NCBI GenBank assembly: GCA_012270065.1
Contig: JAAXJB010000003.1
Span: 175,682-239,681 of the forward strand
Direction: 5' to 3'
DNA: 64,000 nucleotides
DNA from: Rubripirellula sp.
Lineage (GTDB): Bacteria; Planctomycetota; Planctomycetia; Pirellulales; Pirellulaceae
Below, one piece after another: positions 45,957 to 55,458 of the stretch (within the stretch, counting starts at the first letter, position 1; every line of letters starts with the position of its first letter). The notes under the pieces were generated by a model that ran no database searches, was not told the DNA's origin, and was given only the letters and a program-made list of their open reading frames with translations. The position numbers and the translations under genes are program-made.

Positions 45957-47051
45957 GTGAAACTTAATTCAATCAGTTCTTTTCCTGTGCTGATGCTCGT
46001 CTTGCTGACCAGCGTAGGATGCTCCCTGTTTCCGGCAACTCATCAAAGAGACCAGATCCACAACCCTTTTCCACAAGTCAAGCGTGTTGCAGTTCTGCCT
46101 TTCTATAACCAGAGCAAGAACCCAACCGTGGACACGGAATTGGTAGCTGAAAAATACTACGCGGCTTTGCAAGCAATTCCAGGGTTTGAAGTCCTGCCGG
46201 TCGGGGTCACCAAGACCCAGTGGATGATTTACAGCCAGCAATACGGCGAGCCAGTCAGTGGAGAAGAATTCCAGCAGTTGGCCGAATACATGGGGGTGGA
46301 AGCTCTTGTCGTAGGATCAGTCACGGCCTTTGATGCTTACTACCCACCAACCATGGCGATGACTGTCCATTGGTATGCCGCCAATGAGGGTTTCCATCCA
46401 ATTCCAAATGGCTACGGGCTGCCCTGGGGGACTCAGCAGGAGAATGACATTCCATCCCGGATCGTGCGGGACACACAATTTGATCTGGCCCGCAGTCAAC
46501 TTGCCACTCAAACCCCGGCACCCAAACAGACGCAACAAGCAACTCAAAGACAAGCGTCTTACACACGCGAGTCTGATCATGCCATCAGTGACCTTGCGAG
46601 CCCCCCTGGTAATGCATTGGCATCATCTGTTGATCATGAGATCCCTGCTGAACGCGAGAATTCCTCGGAAATTCCTTCGGCGCCACTTCCACGCGAAGAA
46701 TTTGCGGCGATGCAGGGCAACAGCCCATTGCTACCCAAACATTGGCCAGACCCAACAGACCTGATTCCAGACCCACCATCTCCGCATCGCCCACAGATGA
46801 TCGTTAGCCATGAACCAATCTTGAACCACACCAAAATTTATCGCGGTGATGATCCTTATTTCACAGAAAGGCTCGCAAATTACATTGAGTCTTCTGACGA
46901 TGCGCGTCCGGCAAGCTGGCAGGGTTACTTAAAACGTAGCGATGATTTCATTCTTTTCTGTTGTCACCTGCACATCACAGAAATGCTTGAATCTCGGGGT
47001 GGAAGAGAGGAAACCGACCTCATCTTCAGGTGGCCACTGAGCCGATATTGA
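45957..47051 (+). CDS. Lipoprotein of unknown function
   Basis: 364 residues from the GTG at 45957, which gives a classic lipoprotein signal (FPVLMLVLLTSVGC, lipobox SVGC). An earlier frame start at 45885 adds an unlikely Cys-rich stretch. The first ~150 residues form a strand-helix domain (VKRVAVLPFYNQSKN, FEVLPVGVTKTQWMIY, MGVEALVVGSVTAFDAYYPPT) resembling CsgG/GNA1162-type lipoproteins; the middle ~180 residues are Gln/Pro/Ser-rich and probably disordered. The last ~80 residues (YLKRSDDFILFCCHLHITEML) look folded. Probable outer-membrane or periplasmic role. Confidence 0.75.
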   Translation: MKLNSISSFPVLMLVLLTSVGCSLFPATHQRDQIHNPFPQVKRVAVLPFYNQSKNPTVDTELVAEKYYAALQAIPGFEVLPVGVTKTQWMIYSQQYGEPVSGEEFQQLAEYMGVEALVVGSVTAFDAYYPPTMAMTVHWYAANEGFHPIPNGYGLPWGTQQENDIPSRIVRDTQFDLARSQLATQTPAPKQTQQATQRQASYTRESDHAISDLASPPGNALASSVDHEIPAERENSSEIPSAPLPREEFAAMQGNSPLLPKHWPDPTDLIPDPPSPHRPQMIVSHEPILNHTKIYRGDDPYFTERLANYIESSDDARPASWQGYLKRSDDFILFCCHLHITEMLESRGGREETDLIFRWPLSRY

Positions 47052-47112
47052 GCCGTGGCAGGTTGAAATACCTGCGTCCAACACCGCTCAACCCTCCGGG
47101 ACATCTGCCAAC

Positions 47113-47358
47113 ATGGACACAGAAGTCAACGTACTTGCGTTGGTCAAAGGGGAAGAAAAATTCATCTTCCTTTTTGATGACGAAAATCGGGACGAAACAC
47201 TCCGCCAGCTTGCCCGTTTTGCGGCTGATCCCGAATTGGACTTCAGTTGGTATGACGCAGCGATGCTAAGTCGCAAGATCCGTGATGCGGTGCCTAGCGA
47301 TGACGATTTGCTTGCAAGCCAAGAGTTTGACAGTTTATCCATGGACGATTTTCAGTAG
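47113..47358 (+). CDS. Small conserved-looking acidic protein, unknown function
   Basis: 81 residues, acidic (many Asp and Glu), with an alpha/beta look: VNVLALVKGEEKFIFLFDDENRDETLRQLARFAADPELDFSWYDAAMLSRKI. No family recognised. It ends 3 nt before the Xer recombinase ATG, so both are probably co-translated. Confidence 0.75.
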   Translation: MDTEVNVLALVKGEEKFIFLFDDENRDETLRQLARFAADPELDFSWYDAAMLSRKIRDAVPSDDDLLASQEFDSLSMDDFQ

Positions 47359-47361
47359 GCG

Positions 47362-48264
47362 ATGCGAAGCGCGATTGCACAGTTTCTGCGATATCTCGCT
47401 ACCGAGCGTAATGCCTCGGATCTGACAATCAAGGCGTATCGCGAGGATCTATTCGGGCTGCTTGACTGGCTTGAAAGCACCTACGGCAAAACGCCGCGTC
47501 CGGAATCGCTCTCACCACAGGAGCTACGTTCTTTTCAGGCAGCTCTTCAAGAAGCCGGCTACGCTCGCACCACCATTTCAAGAAAGCTTGCCTCGCTGCG
47601 AAGCTTTTACCGGTTCGCGATACGCCAAGGGCTTGCATCGGACAACCCGGCAAAACCGCTTCGCAATCCGAGACAGCAACGAAAGCTACCGCTTGTTCTT
47701 TCCACATCGGAGATTGGACGTTTGCTGGCGGCGCCTCCGGCAAATGAAGTTGCCGGACTGAGAGATCGGGCAATCCTTGAAACGATGTATTCAGCAGGCC
47801 TGAGGGTCAGTGAGCTGGTCGCCTTGCGCGACCGTGATCTGGTTGAATCCGAACAGATCATCCGTGTTCGCGGAAAAGGCAGAAAAGAACGAATCAGCCC
47901 ACTCGGTTCGTATGCCATGAGAGCCATCAGACGATATCGTCGCAAACGCGTGCGGCACCCGGAAACAGAAGCTCTGGGAAGCAACGCCTCAGTATTCGTA
48001 AATCGTTTTGGACGCATTCTGACAACCCGAAGTGTTGGCCGAATGCTTGAAAAGCATATAGCTGCAGCTGGACTTGATTCACGCATCAGCCCACACTCCT
48101 TGCGACACAGTTTTGCAACACATCTGCTAGACCGTGGTGCTGACATACGTAGCGTGCAGGAACTGCTTGGTCACAAAAGTCTTGCCACCACTCAAATCTA
48201 CACTCATGTCAGCACGGCCAATCTCAGGCAGGTTTACGAAGTCGCACATCCAAGAGCACGTTAG
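47362..48264 (+). CDS. Tyrosine recombinase XerC/XerD
   Basis: 300 residues, family length. N-terminal SAM-like core-binding domain (AIAQFLRYLATERNASDLTIKAYREDLFGLLDWL) and catalytic domain with Arg in YSAGLRVSELVAL, Lys in RGKGRKER, HxxR in SPHSLRHSFATHLL, the second His in LGHKSLATTQIYTH and the nucleophile Tyr there. It would resolve chromosome dimers at dif. XerC and XerD cannot be told apart by eye, and no dif site was seen nearby. Convergent with, and overlapping by 4 nt, the glycosyltransferase gene. Confidence 0.92.
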   Translation: MRSAIAQFLRYLATERNASDLTIKAYREDLFGLLDWLESTYGKTPRPESLSPQELRSFQAALQEAGYARTTISRKLASLRSFYRFAIRQGLASDNPAKPLRNPRQQRKLPLVLSTSEIGRLLAAPPANEVAGLRDRAILETMYSAGLRVSELVALRDRDLVESEQIIRVRGKGRKERISPLGSYAMRAIRRYRRKRVRHPETEALGSNASVFVNRFGRILTTRSVGRMLEKHIAAAGLDSRISPHSLRHSFATHLLDRGADIRSVQELLGHKSLATTQIYTHVSTANLRQVYEVAHPRAR

Positions 48265-48938
48265 TGTCCGTAATACTTTTGAGCCAGGTCGGTAGCTGAA
48301 ACGCCTCGAGCGTAGGAATACTGGATCGACCAGTTTTTCACAGTCTGTCTCAAAACACCATGCTTCTCCCAACGCCTGGCGTTGATCATCAGTGGCCCTT
48401 GAAGCAATACTGGTTTTTCAATTATTCGAAGCCTTTGAGAGAGTTCGACATCTTCCATCAAAGGGATTCCGGCAAAGCCATTCATTTGTTCAAACAGCGT
48501 CCGACGCACAAAAATTCCTTGGTCACCAAACGGTACTGCCCGCCATTGCACTCGCCATTGGTTTCCCCACTCCAGCAAACGGTAAACCAGTCGTCGCGAA
48601 TCGATACGTTGGCGGAATGCGCCCCAGGCAGCTTGTTCATTCTCACAAATCTGGTGCAACGCATTGACTGACAACTCGTTGTCAGCATGCAGAAACAGAA
48701 TGAATTCCGTTTCTGCCAGTTGGGCTCCTGCATTCAGCTGCACGCCACGTCCCGGAGCAGACTGTATGACCCTGGAAGCGCCAGCATCAATCGCGACCTC
48801 CCGCGTCCCGTCACGGCTTCCGCCATCAGATACAACGATCGCCGTTGCACCAGCAGCAACAGCCGAAGCGACAGATTTTGCAATCACCTGTTCTTCATTC
48901 AGAGTCGGAATGACGACTGTAATATCGGTCGGAGTCAT
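48261..48938 (-). CDS. Family 2 glycosyltransferase
   Basis: 225 residues from the ATG at 48938, which overlaps the preceding LptF/G stop by 4 nt (ATGA). A longer frame to 49001 would lie inside that gene. GT2 features: DITVVIPTLNEEQVIAKSV, AIVVSDGGSRDGT, GRGVQLNAGAQ, the DxD-like FLHADNE and FGDQGIFVRRTLFEQMNGF. The layout fits the TIGR04283 group (small GT2 enzymes). The acceptor is unknown. Confidence 0.87.
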   Translation of the reverse strand: MTPTDITVVIPTLNEEQVIAKSVASAVAAGATAIVVSDGGSRDGTREVAIDAGASRVIQSAPGRGVQLNAGAQLAETEFILFLHADNELSVNALHQICENEQAAWGAFRQRIDSRRLVYRLLEWGNQWRVQWRAVPFGDQGIFVRRTLFEQMNGFAGIPLMEDVELSQRLRIIEKPVLLQGPLMINARRWEKHGVLRQTVKNWSIQYSYARGVSATDLAQKYYGH

Positions 48939-50074
48939 ACCAGATGGGATTCGCGGTAGCGAACATAGGCAACGGGTGCCACAACAATCAAAGGCAGCCA
49001 CGCAGCCATCGCAGGTGAAAGCCAGATCCCATTGGATCCAAGAGTATTCCCAAGTGTCTTCACTGCAAAAAAGCCCAACACGGTGAACATTGCCGCTCCA
49101 ATCATGAAAAACAATGCCCGCCCATTTCGATTGATGACAATGGGCAATCCAAGCAGAATCAGCCCGAAATCGAGAGGAACACGCACGATTCTCTCGTGCA
49201 ACAGAACCTGCAAGTCCAACGAATTGTAGATACCAGGGGTACGGATACGACTAATCAAATCCGCAATTGATGTGCGTTCTTTGGCTTCTTTATTGGCCCT
49301 CAATAATTCGGGATGCACGGCTGTTGCGAAAAAACACTGCCGTGGTTGCAACCACGAGTAATCCTTTGGCGTCAACAGAATCATGCGGTCCCCGAGTCCA
49401 ACGGAACCCAACTTGTCAATTCCCTCTGGGAACTCCACTCCTGCAAGTAGATATCCGGCTTGATGATTCTGGTCAGCTTCAACCCATTGAGCAGTCTCGG
49501 CGACCAACAGTTCACCAAAACCCTTGTAATCTCCATCAAGGCGGAATCTGGGCTCGCGAATCAAGTTTGCCTTTACATCAAGACCACTACCGTCGATGAA
49601 GACGCGATTCATGTAATCCATCAACTGTGAAACAGGCTCCGTACCATCAGCCAACACCTTCTTTGCCTTGAACGACAACGCGTTTCGGTAGTGAGGCAAG
49701 ACCAACTCACGGCTTGCCAATTGCGTCAGGATGATCGCGAGGCTGGCGTACACAATTGGTTGAAAAATCCTCCCGTGCGATATCCCAGCAGATAAAATCG
49801 CCGTCAATTCACCAGTACGACGCAACCAACCAACCGTGAACAGGAATGCCATCAACGTGACAATCGCGCCCGTCATGTCAAACAGAAGCAACATGTAGGG
49901 TCCATAACATCCGGCAATCACACCCAAAAGGCTGCCTTGCTGCTGGCCTTGCCGGAGCAGATCCTCCATGTGAGAAAATGCATGAAAAACTACAAAAACA
50001 CCCGCGATCGAGCAGAAACAAATCAGCGTTGTCCTGAGAAACAGAACAAGGATGTAACGGTCGATCTTTGTCAC
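48935..50074 (-). CDS. LptF/LptG family permease
   Basis: 379 residues. Six membrane helices in the LptF/G pattern: three near the N terminus (YILVLFLRTTLICFCSIAGVFVVF, LLLFDMTGAIVTLMAFLFTVG, VYASLAIILTQLA), a soluble beta-jellyroll middle (~140-270), and three at the C terminus (FGLILLGLPIVI, ALFFMIGAAMFTVLGFFAVK, AAWLPLIVVAPVAYVRY). MTKIDRYILVLFLRT is typical of the N terminus. Part of LPS transport to the outer membrane. Coupled to the glycosyltransferase gene. Confidence 0.87.
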   Translation of the reverse strand: MTKIDRYILVLFLRTTLICFCSIAGVFVVFHAFSHMEDLLRQGQQQGSLLGVIAGCYGPYMLLLFDMTGAIVTLMAFLFTVGWLRRTGELTAILSAGISHGRIFQPIVYASLAIILTQLASRELVLPHYRNALSFKAKKVLADGTEPVSQLMDYMNRVFIDGSGLDVKANLIREPRFRLDGDYKGFGELLVAETAQWVEADQNHQAGYLLAGVEFPEGIDKLGSVGLGDRMILLTPKDYSWLQPRQCFFATAVHPELLRANKEAKERTSIADLISRIRTPGIYNSLDLQVLLHERIVRVPLDFGLILLGLPIVINRNGRALFFMIGAAMFTVLGFFAVKTLGNTLGSNGIWLSPAMAAWLPLIVVAPVAYVRYRESHLV

Positions 50075-50323
50075 AGGATGGATCGTTTTGTGTGATAGCT
50101 TTCAAGTGGGCCCGCTCAGAATATCGACAATTGCACCGTCCCAAGGCAAGAGCGGTGCTGTGTTTAAAAAAAGCCCCGGATTTGTGGAATCAAACCGATA
50201 CTATCTGCGCCATCAGTTTCTGACTTTGCGGGCTGTATTCTGGCAAACCAGCAACTTTCTTACCAAACACCAAACCTCTTGCACTGTCCGATCAGTAATC
50301 TTGACTAAAATGCAAGCAAATGG

Positions 50324-50794
50324 ATGTGGCAAAACAAAAACATGCCACGCTTGGGTTTGGCCCGACCAAATCACATTTGGAAACACAGAGCGAAAGTGGT
50401 AGAGCGACGTTTAAATCAGGCACGCCAAAAGCTCAAAAAGAGCAAATTGGCAGCTAGCCAACGAATGATTCTGATGTGCAATGACCGCCGAGAGGCAGGT
50501 TGTGCTTCGGCCCAGCAAATGACTCAGTCGTGGAAGTATTTGAAAAAACGTTTGAAGGAAAATGGTCTATCACAACATGGTGGGATCGCACGAATTGGCA
50601 TGCAATGCTGTGGGGTCTGTAAAGCCGGTCCCATCGTAACAGTGGTACCTGATGGCGTGTGGTACGGCCGTTGTACTCCGGAGGTCCTCGAACGCATCAT
50701 TCAGGAACACCTGATTGGAGGACAGGTAGTGGAAGACTTTGTCATTGGTCAGCAAAGTTTTTACTCACCAGAACAGTCGGATTTCACAGAGTGA
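50324..50794 (+). CDS. Thioredoxin-like (2Fe-2S) ferredoxin
   Basis: 156 residues; a second ATG at 50342 is possible. A basic N-terminal ~45 residues ([24 protein letters not shown]) precede the ferredoxin fold. Cluster Cys: [17 protein letters not shown] and [30 protein letters not shown]. This matches the standalone thioredoxin-like 2Fe-2S ferredoxins. Partner unknown. Confidence 0.88.
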   Translation: MWQNKNMPRLGLARPNHIWKHRAKVVERRLNQARQKLKKSKLAASQRMILMCNDRREAGCASAQQMTQSWKYLKKRLKENGLSQHGGIARIGMQCCGVCKAGPIVTVVPDGVWYGRCTPEVLERIIQEHLIGGQVVEDFVIGQQSFYSPEQSDFTE

Positions 50795-50872
50795 TCCCGA
50801 CATGGATCTCTTTTCACGATATCATTCTGTAAGGTTGCGTTATGTAATTACCTTACTATCAGGATTCTTCCC

Positions 50873-52561
50873 ATGGATGTTCGGACGCGATGCTGGCATG
50901 CCGGAGAGACGGTTGCTTTACTGAATTCAGTGGCAATGATTGCCTTATTCGTTATCAGTGGCTGCAGCAACTCACAATCAGATGTGTCGGACACCACCAG
51001 CAATAGCAAACCGGACGGATTCGGCGATGCAGTGACTGCGGAATCGATACCTGCTGGCAACGCGTTACCCGTGACTGCTGAAGAAACCACTGCCACAGAG
51101 TTGGACAGCAACGCAACTGGGAAGGTAACCGGCCCTGAATCTCAGACATCCAGTGGGGGTTCCGCTGCATCGGGCACCCCAGCGGGTTCAACGGGACTTA
51201 CTCTTGCGAATCCCCCGTCTGAGCAGAAGCCAATCATTAGCCCCGGCTTATCACCACAAACGTTGAAAAAACTTCTGGCGGACATCGATTACAATCTTCG
51301 AGTTTTGATGAGCGGACAATCAGGAATCAGCGATCCGCAAGAAGCTCGAAAAAAACTGCTGAACTACATCAACATGAAACTGGAAGCCTCGCGTAATCTG
51401 GCCACCCACGAGGATTCGTCTGCGATGGAAAAGTCCCAGGGTGCACGTGGTGAACTCCAGGCGATGTCACACCTTGCTTCGGTCGGAAATGTCAAAGTCG
51501 CCGAAGAACTCGAAAAGCTTGCACAAAAGAACCTTTCATCCAAGGACGCCAGTCTTGTCTCGGACAGTCGCTTGATTCTCATTGGGTTTTCATTAGAAGA
51601 TCTGAAAAACGGAAAAACAGGTGCTGCGACTGACATCGTCAGACAATTCCAGCAAATGAAGGATGCTCAAACGAAGCCGGATGTCCCAACACTCATGATC
51701 ATGGGAATGGCTCGAGAAGACTTGAACAATGCTGGGTTTACCGAAGAGGCGCAAACCGTCCGTGAAATGATTCTTGAACTTTACGCCGATTCACCAGACC
51801 CCGCGATTGCCGAAATGGCGGCGAGCATGGCGGGCAGTGTAACGTTTGAAAAGATCGAAAAGCAACGTGCCGCGTTGGTCAGTGAGACACCCGAGGTTGA
51901 CAAAAAAGTGACTGTGGACGAATGGTCGCGATCCGTTGAAACACTCATCGAAGAAGCACCGGACCTTCAGACAGCACAATATCTTGCTGCCGCTGCCCTC
52001 GAATTTGAAGGCTTGCAGCGAGAGGATCTTGTTGATGCCACGTACAAGGCACTGAGCGATAACTTTGGTGATTCCTCCTCCGCGATCAGCAAAGAAATAA
52101 ATGTGGCACAACAAGCTCGAAAAGCCAGAAAAGAAGTCATTGGCAAGGATTTCAGATGGAATCTGCCGGGGACGGACGGACAGTACGTGCCGATTTCCCA
52201 ATTCGCGGGCAAGCTCATTCTGATGCCTTTCTGGCCGCAGGGTTTTCCTTCGTCGCTCGGCATTGTTCCCCAACTCAAAAAAATACGTGACGAGTATCCG
52301 GACAAGGTTGTGATCGTCGGGGTCAACCTTGACCCCGAAGGCATTGATGTCCAGCCATTCATCAACAAGAGTCAACTCGATTTCGTCAGTTTTCGCTCAG
52401 AGTCATCCCCATCCCGCGAAATATCAAACCAGATTGCACATGACTTCGGCATGGTGTCACTTCCTTTTGTTGCCATCCTCGATGAAACAGGAGTTATCCG
52501 TTCACTGAATTTCACGGGGAGGAACCTCGATACTCAGGTAATGAATCTGATAACGCAATAA
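50873..52561 (+). CDS. Lipoprotein with degenerate TlpA-like thioredoxin domain
   Basis: 562 residues. Lipobox in LFVISGCSNS, a Ser/Thr/Asn/Gly-rich spacer (~40-120), then a helical region (~125-420) rich in Ala, Leu, Glu and Lys, and a C-terminal thioredoxin fold (~425-562) with FRWNLPGTDGQYVPISQFAGK and the cis-Pro loop SLPFVAIL. At the CxxC position it reads PFWPQGFPSSLG, so both redox Cys are absent. It would be a scaffold rather than an oxidoreductase. AGGA precedes the ATG at a suitable distance. Confidence 0.82.
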   Translation: MDVRTRCWHAGETVALLNSVAMIALFVISGCSNSQSDVSDTTSNSKPDGFGDAVTAESIPAGNALPVTAEETTATELDSNATGKVTGPESQTSSGGSAASGTPAGSTGLTLANPPSEQKPIISPGLSPQTLKKLLADIDYNLRVLMSGQSGISDPQEARKKLLNYINMKLEASRNLATHEDSSAMEKSQGARGELQAMSHLASVGNVKVAEELEKLAQKNLSSKDASLVSDSRLILIGFSLEDLKNGKTGAATDIVRQFQQMKDAQTKPDVPTLMIMGMAREDLNNAGFTEEAQTVREMILELYADSPDPAIAEMAASMAGSVTFEKIEKQRAALVSETPEVDKKVTVDEWSRSVETLIEEAPDLQTAQYLAAAALEFEGLQREDLVDATYKALSDNFGDSSSAISKEINVAQQARKARKEVIGKDFRWNLPGTDGQYVPISQFAGKLILMPFWPQGFPSSLGIVPQLKKIRDEYPDKVVIVGVNLDPEGIDVQPFINKSQLDFVSFRSESSPSREISNQIAHDFGMVSLPFVAILDETGVIRSLNFTGRNLDTQVMNLITQ

Positions 52562-52635
52562 ATGCCATTTTTTGTCGTCAGCTCTCGGCACCCGAGTACA
52601 ATGAAGTCCAGACAGCTCCTTTCACGGTATCCAAC

Positions 52636-52869
52636 ATGAAAACACAATTCATTGAATTAACAGGTAAAACGCTACTCGATGTCGTCAATGAGGGTGAAAT
52701 CGACTTCAAGCAATTGCACGATGCGGGAGTCGTCGGTGATTCGATCCTGCGAATCAACCCACACGGTGAAATCGAATTGAGATGCAAGTCAAAATGGATG
52801 CTGGTTGGAGGGCTGATAGGCAGTTTTGAAGAACGCTTGACCGAATTGACCGGTCTTGATTGGGCCTAA
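52636..52869 (+). CDS. Small protein of unknown function
   Basis: 77 residues: alternating strand and helix, ending GGLIGSFEERLTELTGLDWA. No family recognised. Located 74 nt after the lipoprotein gene and preceding the convergent mfnB; no clear Shine-Dalgarno. Confidence 0.6.
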   Translation: MKTQFIELTGKTLLDVVNEGEIDFKQLHDAGVVGDSILRINPHGEIELRCKSKWMLVGGLIGSFEERLTELTGLDWA

Positions 52870-53035
52870 TCACTTTCGCTTCCGGGTGTGACCGACCTGC
52901 CGTTTCAATCTGGAAGCCGATGAATCGATCAAAGCAATGCCAGATTCTCATTTCCATCTCGGCACGCGATACCCAGCATGCCACAGCCAGGTCCGGCGTT
53001 AACGTCCAGCATGTTCTTACACGGCAAGTGTCAGC

Positions 53036-53791
53036 TCACATACAAGTCAAACGCTGGCACCATCCCTGAATCAGTTCTGCCGAAATGCTGCTGGCCCGAT
53101 CGCCAATACAAACATCGCCGCGAATACCAATACAATCTGGCAGCCATCCGAAACGCTGCAACTCATCGATCATGGACTTGCGAATGGAACCCGCCAATGT
53201 CCACCACATCTTCTGTTGGCGGGCAATGTGATTCAATTCAGTCAATCCCTGATGACCCAAATGATCCAGAGTCGATTTCCCATCTTTTGCATAGGTATCG
53301 ATTAGACAGCGTTTGAAGCCTTGTTCGCTCGCAAGCTGGAAAATGACATTCGGTGCCAAACAATTGGCAGTGTCCCAATCGGCATAGGCAACGGCCACAA
53401 GTTCTGTCGACTCGGGCAGCAACCGTCGCATTTCATCCCACAAGCGACACAGTTTCGATCCAGAGTCACAGTCGCTGGGACCGGCTTTGGCAAAATCAAA
53501 CCCTGGGGGCAAACTTGATGCAATGCTCCTGGCTTGGTCCTGCTCGCCCAAAGCTGCCGACAACGAAGTCACTGTGGATGTTTGAGAACGCTGCCAAAGA
53601 TCTGCTGCAAACTGCCACAAGGCTGGATCAGCGGGGGCGAGAGGACCATCATCGGGCTCCTTGAGATCAATGATCTGAGCCTCTGACTTTCTTACTTCAA
53701 GCAACTCTTCCTGATCACGAACACTGATCAAAAGATCAGCCAGCCGGAGACAGGTGTTCTTTTCACAGGGTAGGGATACTGTTTTTGACAC
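53036..53791 (-). CDS. mfnB: MfnB-like (5-formylfuran-3-yl)methyl phosphate synthase (DUF556)
   Basis: 251 residues from a GTG. TIM-barrel enzyme making the furan of methanofuran from two glyceraldehyde-3-phosphate. The N-terminal LLISVRDQEELLEVRKSEAQIIDLKEPDDGPLA matches MfnB, with a conserved Lys (K44) in DLKEP, another in FAKAGP (K102) and a third in DTYAKDGKSTLDHLG (K169). In planctomycetes it would belong to tetrahydromethanopterin/methanofuran-linked C1 metabolism. No other methanofuran gene is nearby. Divergent from RNase D with 150 nt between. Confidence 0.85.
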   Translation of the reverse strand: MSKTVSLPCEKNTCLRLADLLISVRDQEELLEVRKSEAQIIDLKEPDDGPLAPADPALWQFAADLWQRSQTSTVTSLSAALGEQDQARSIASSLPPGFDFAKAGPSDCDSGSKLCRLWDEMRRLLPESTELVAVAYADWDTANCLAPNVIFQLASEQGFKRCLIDTYAKDGKSTLDHLGHQGLTELNHIARQQKMWWTLAGSIRKSMIDELQRFGWLPDCIGIRGDVCIGDRASSISAELIQGWCQRLTCM

Positions 53792-53941
53792 AGGAATTTC
53801 GGGGTTAATGGAAGATTTGATATAAAAAATCTGGCTTTGAAATCGAAATTAATCAACGGCTCCGGATAGGCGACCGGCGAAATCGACGTTATTCTCCTGT
53901 AATCAACGACAAACAAGTCCATTGCCCCATCAAGCCTAACG

Positions 53942-55117
53942 TTGCAATACGAATCCATAAACACGGCCGAAGAACTGACGCAGTTTTGTTCAGAAATTGC
54001 CAGCTGCAAAAAAATCGGCTTCGATACGGAGTTCGTATCAGAAGATACCTACCGACCTCTGCTCTGCTTGATACAGGTGGCTGCCGATGGTCGTTTGGCG
54101 ATTATCGACCCGAAATTGGTCGAAGACACCACACCTTTCTGGAACCTGTTGACCGAACCGGGTCGTATCGTAATCGCGCATGCGGCTCGTGAAGAATGCA
54201 GGTTTTGTTACCGCTTCACAGGCAAACCGATTGCTGGACTCTTCGACACTCAACTCGCGGCAGGTTTCGTGGGAATGGAGTACCCGGCATCTCTGGGCAA
54301 TCTGGTTCAACGGTTGGTCAACAAAACGCTGCCCAAAGGTGAAACACGCACAAACTGGGGACGTCGACCGCTCAGTGATGATCAAATCACCTATGCTCTG
54401 AACGACGTCATCGACCTTTGCGAAATGCACGATCAACTTGCTGGGATGGCTGCCGAGCTTGACCGTGAATCGTGGCTCCGCGAAGAGACCGATGTATTCC
54501 AGCAAAAAGTCATGGATGCGGAGACCCGTGAAAACTGGCGGCGTGTCAGTGGCTCTTCAGGACTCAATGCGAGACAACTGGAGACGGTTCGTCAACTCTG
54601 GCTTTGGCGGGAAAAGCGAGCCAAGGCGATTGACCGATTGCCAAGACGGGTTCTGCGCGATGACCTGATTGTTGAGTTATCGAAACGGGGTTCAACTGAT
54701 CAAAGCAAGATCAAGAACATACGTGGCATGGAGCGGCGCGGGTTCAGTGACCACTACGCTGACATAGCAAAAGCGATCCAGACAGCTTTGGACACTCCAG
54801 AAGAAAACCTCCCACGCCGCCCTCGTGGTTCACGACGTGTTGTTTCGCCCATGTTGAGCCAGTTTCTTTCCACATCCATTGCCTGCATCAGCAGGCAACA
54901 CAAACTCGCCCCACCGATTGTGGGCAATGCCGACGATGTTCGTGAACTGATGGGTTATGAACTTGATCGACGAAAAGGTGACCCGACGCCGGCCCTGCTG
55001 AAAGGCTGGAGAGGCGAAATTGTTGGCAAGACCTTTCGAAGATTACTCGCAGGTGATTTGGCCATAAGAGTTGCCAATGTCAAGGAAACGCAACCGCTGG
55101 AATTCATCGAACCCTGA
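53942..55117 (+). CDS. rnd: Ribonuclease D
   Basis: 391 residues from a TTG (uncertain start; no ATG in frame upstream). DEDDy exonuclease: FDTEFVSED (Asp/Glu), VIAHAAREECRF with LFDTQLAA, and DDQITYALNDV (Tyr/Asp). One or two HRDC domains follow (~205-280 and further). 3'-5' exonuclease of tRNA and other RNA maturation. Divergent from mfnB. Confidence 0.92.
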   Translation: MQYESINTAEELTQFCSEIASCKKIGFDTEFVSEDTYRPLLCLIQVAADGRLAIIDPKLVEDTTPFWNLLTEPGRIVIAHAAREECRFCYRFTGKPIAGLFDTQLAAGFVGMEYPASLGNLVQRLVNKTLPKGETRTNWGRRPLSDDQITYALNDVIDLCEMHDQLAGMAAELDRESWLREETDVFQQKVMDAETRENWRRVSGSSGLNARQLETVRQLWLWREKRAKAIDRLPRRVLRDDLIVELSKRGSTDQSKIKNIRGMERRGFSDHYADIAKAIQTALDTPEENLPRRPRGSRRVVSPMLSQFLSTSIACISRQHKLAPPIVGNADDVRELMGYELDRRKGDPTPALLKGWRGEIVGKTFRRLLAGDLAIRVANVKETQPLEFIEP

Positions 55118-55458
55118 ATTCCCCTGCGTTACAGTTGCGATCCATTGCCTGGTATTTGCAATGTCCCTTTGCCACCACAGGGAACGTCCAAACGCGGTAT
55201 CCAAAGCGATCATTGTTTTTGGAAGTGCCGACCGCATGAATCCCGGTTGAATCATGATCCAGATAAATCATCGTCACCTTTTGTCAGGCTGTGTCCACTT
55301 TGGCTTGACTGGCAAAAGATAGAACCACGCGGACGGAATCAGTCAGCACGACAACGGCAAAAAAACAGCCAGTTCGATCATCAGCGATCCAACTGGCTGT
55401 ATGTCTCCCAATAACGCAAAATTCCGTCGGGAATGCACGTGCCCCAGTCCGAGAAGGA
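55118..55458. other. 341-nt region between convergent genes
   Basis: Between the ends of RNase D (+) and the DUF11 gene (-). It carries the terminator of the latter and no gene that can be supported. Confidence 0.6.
55359..55400 (-). terminator. Rho-independent terminator of the DUF11 gene
   Basis: On the minus strand ACAGCCAGTT (55400-55391) pairs with AACTGGCTGT (55374-55365), a perfect 10-bp stem with a 16-nt loop, followed by a T-run (55365-55359). It lies 59 nt after the stop codon. Confidence 0.9.
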
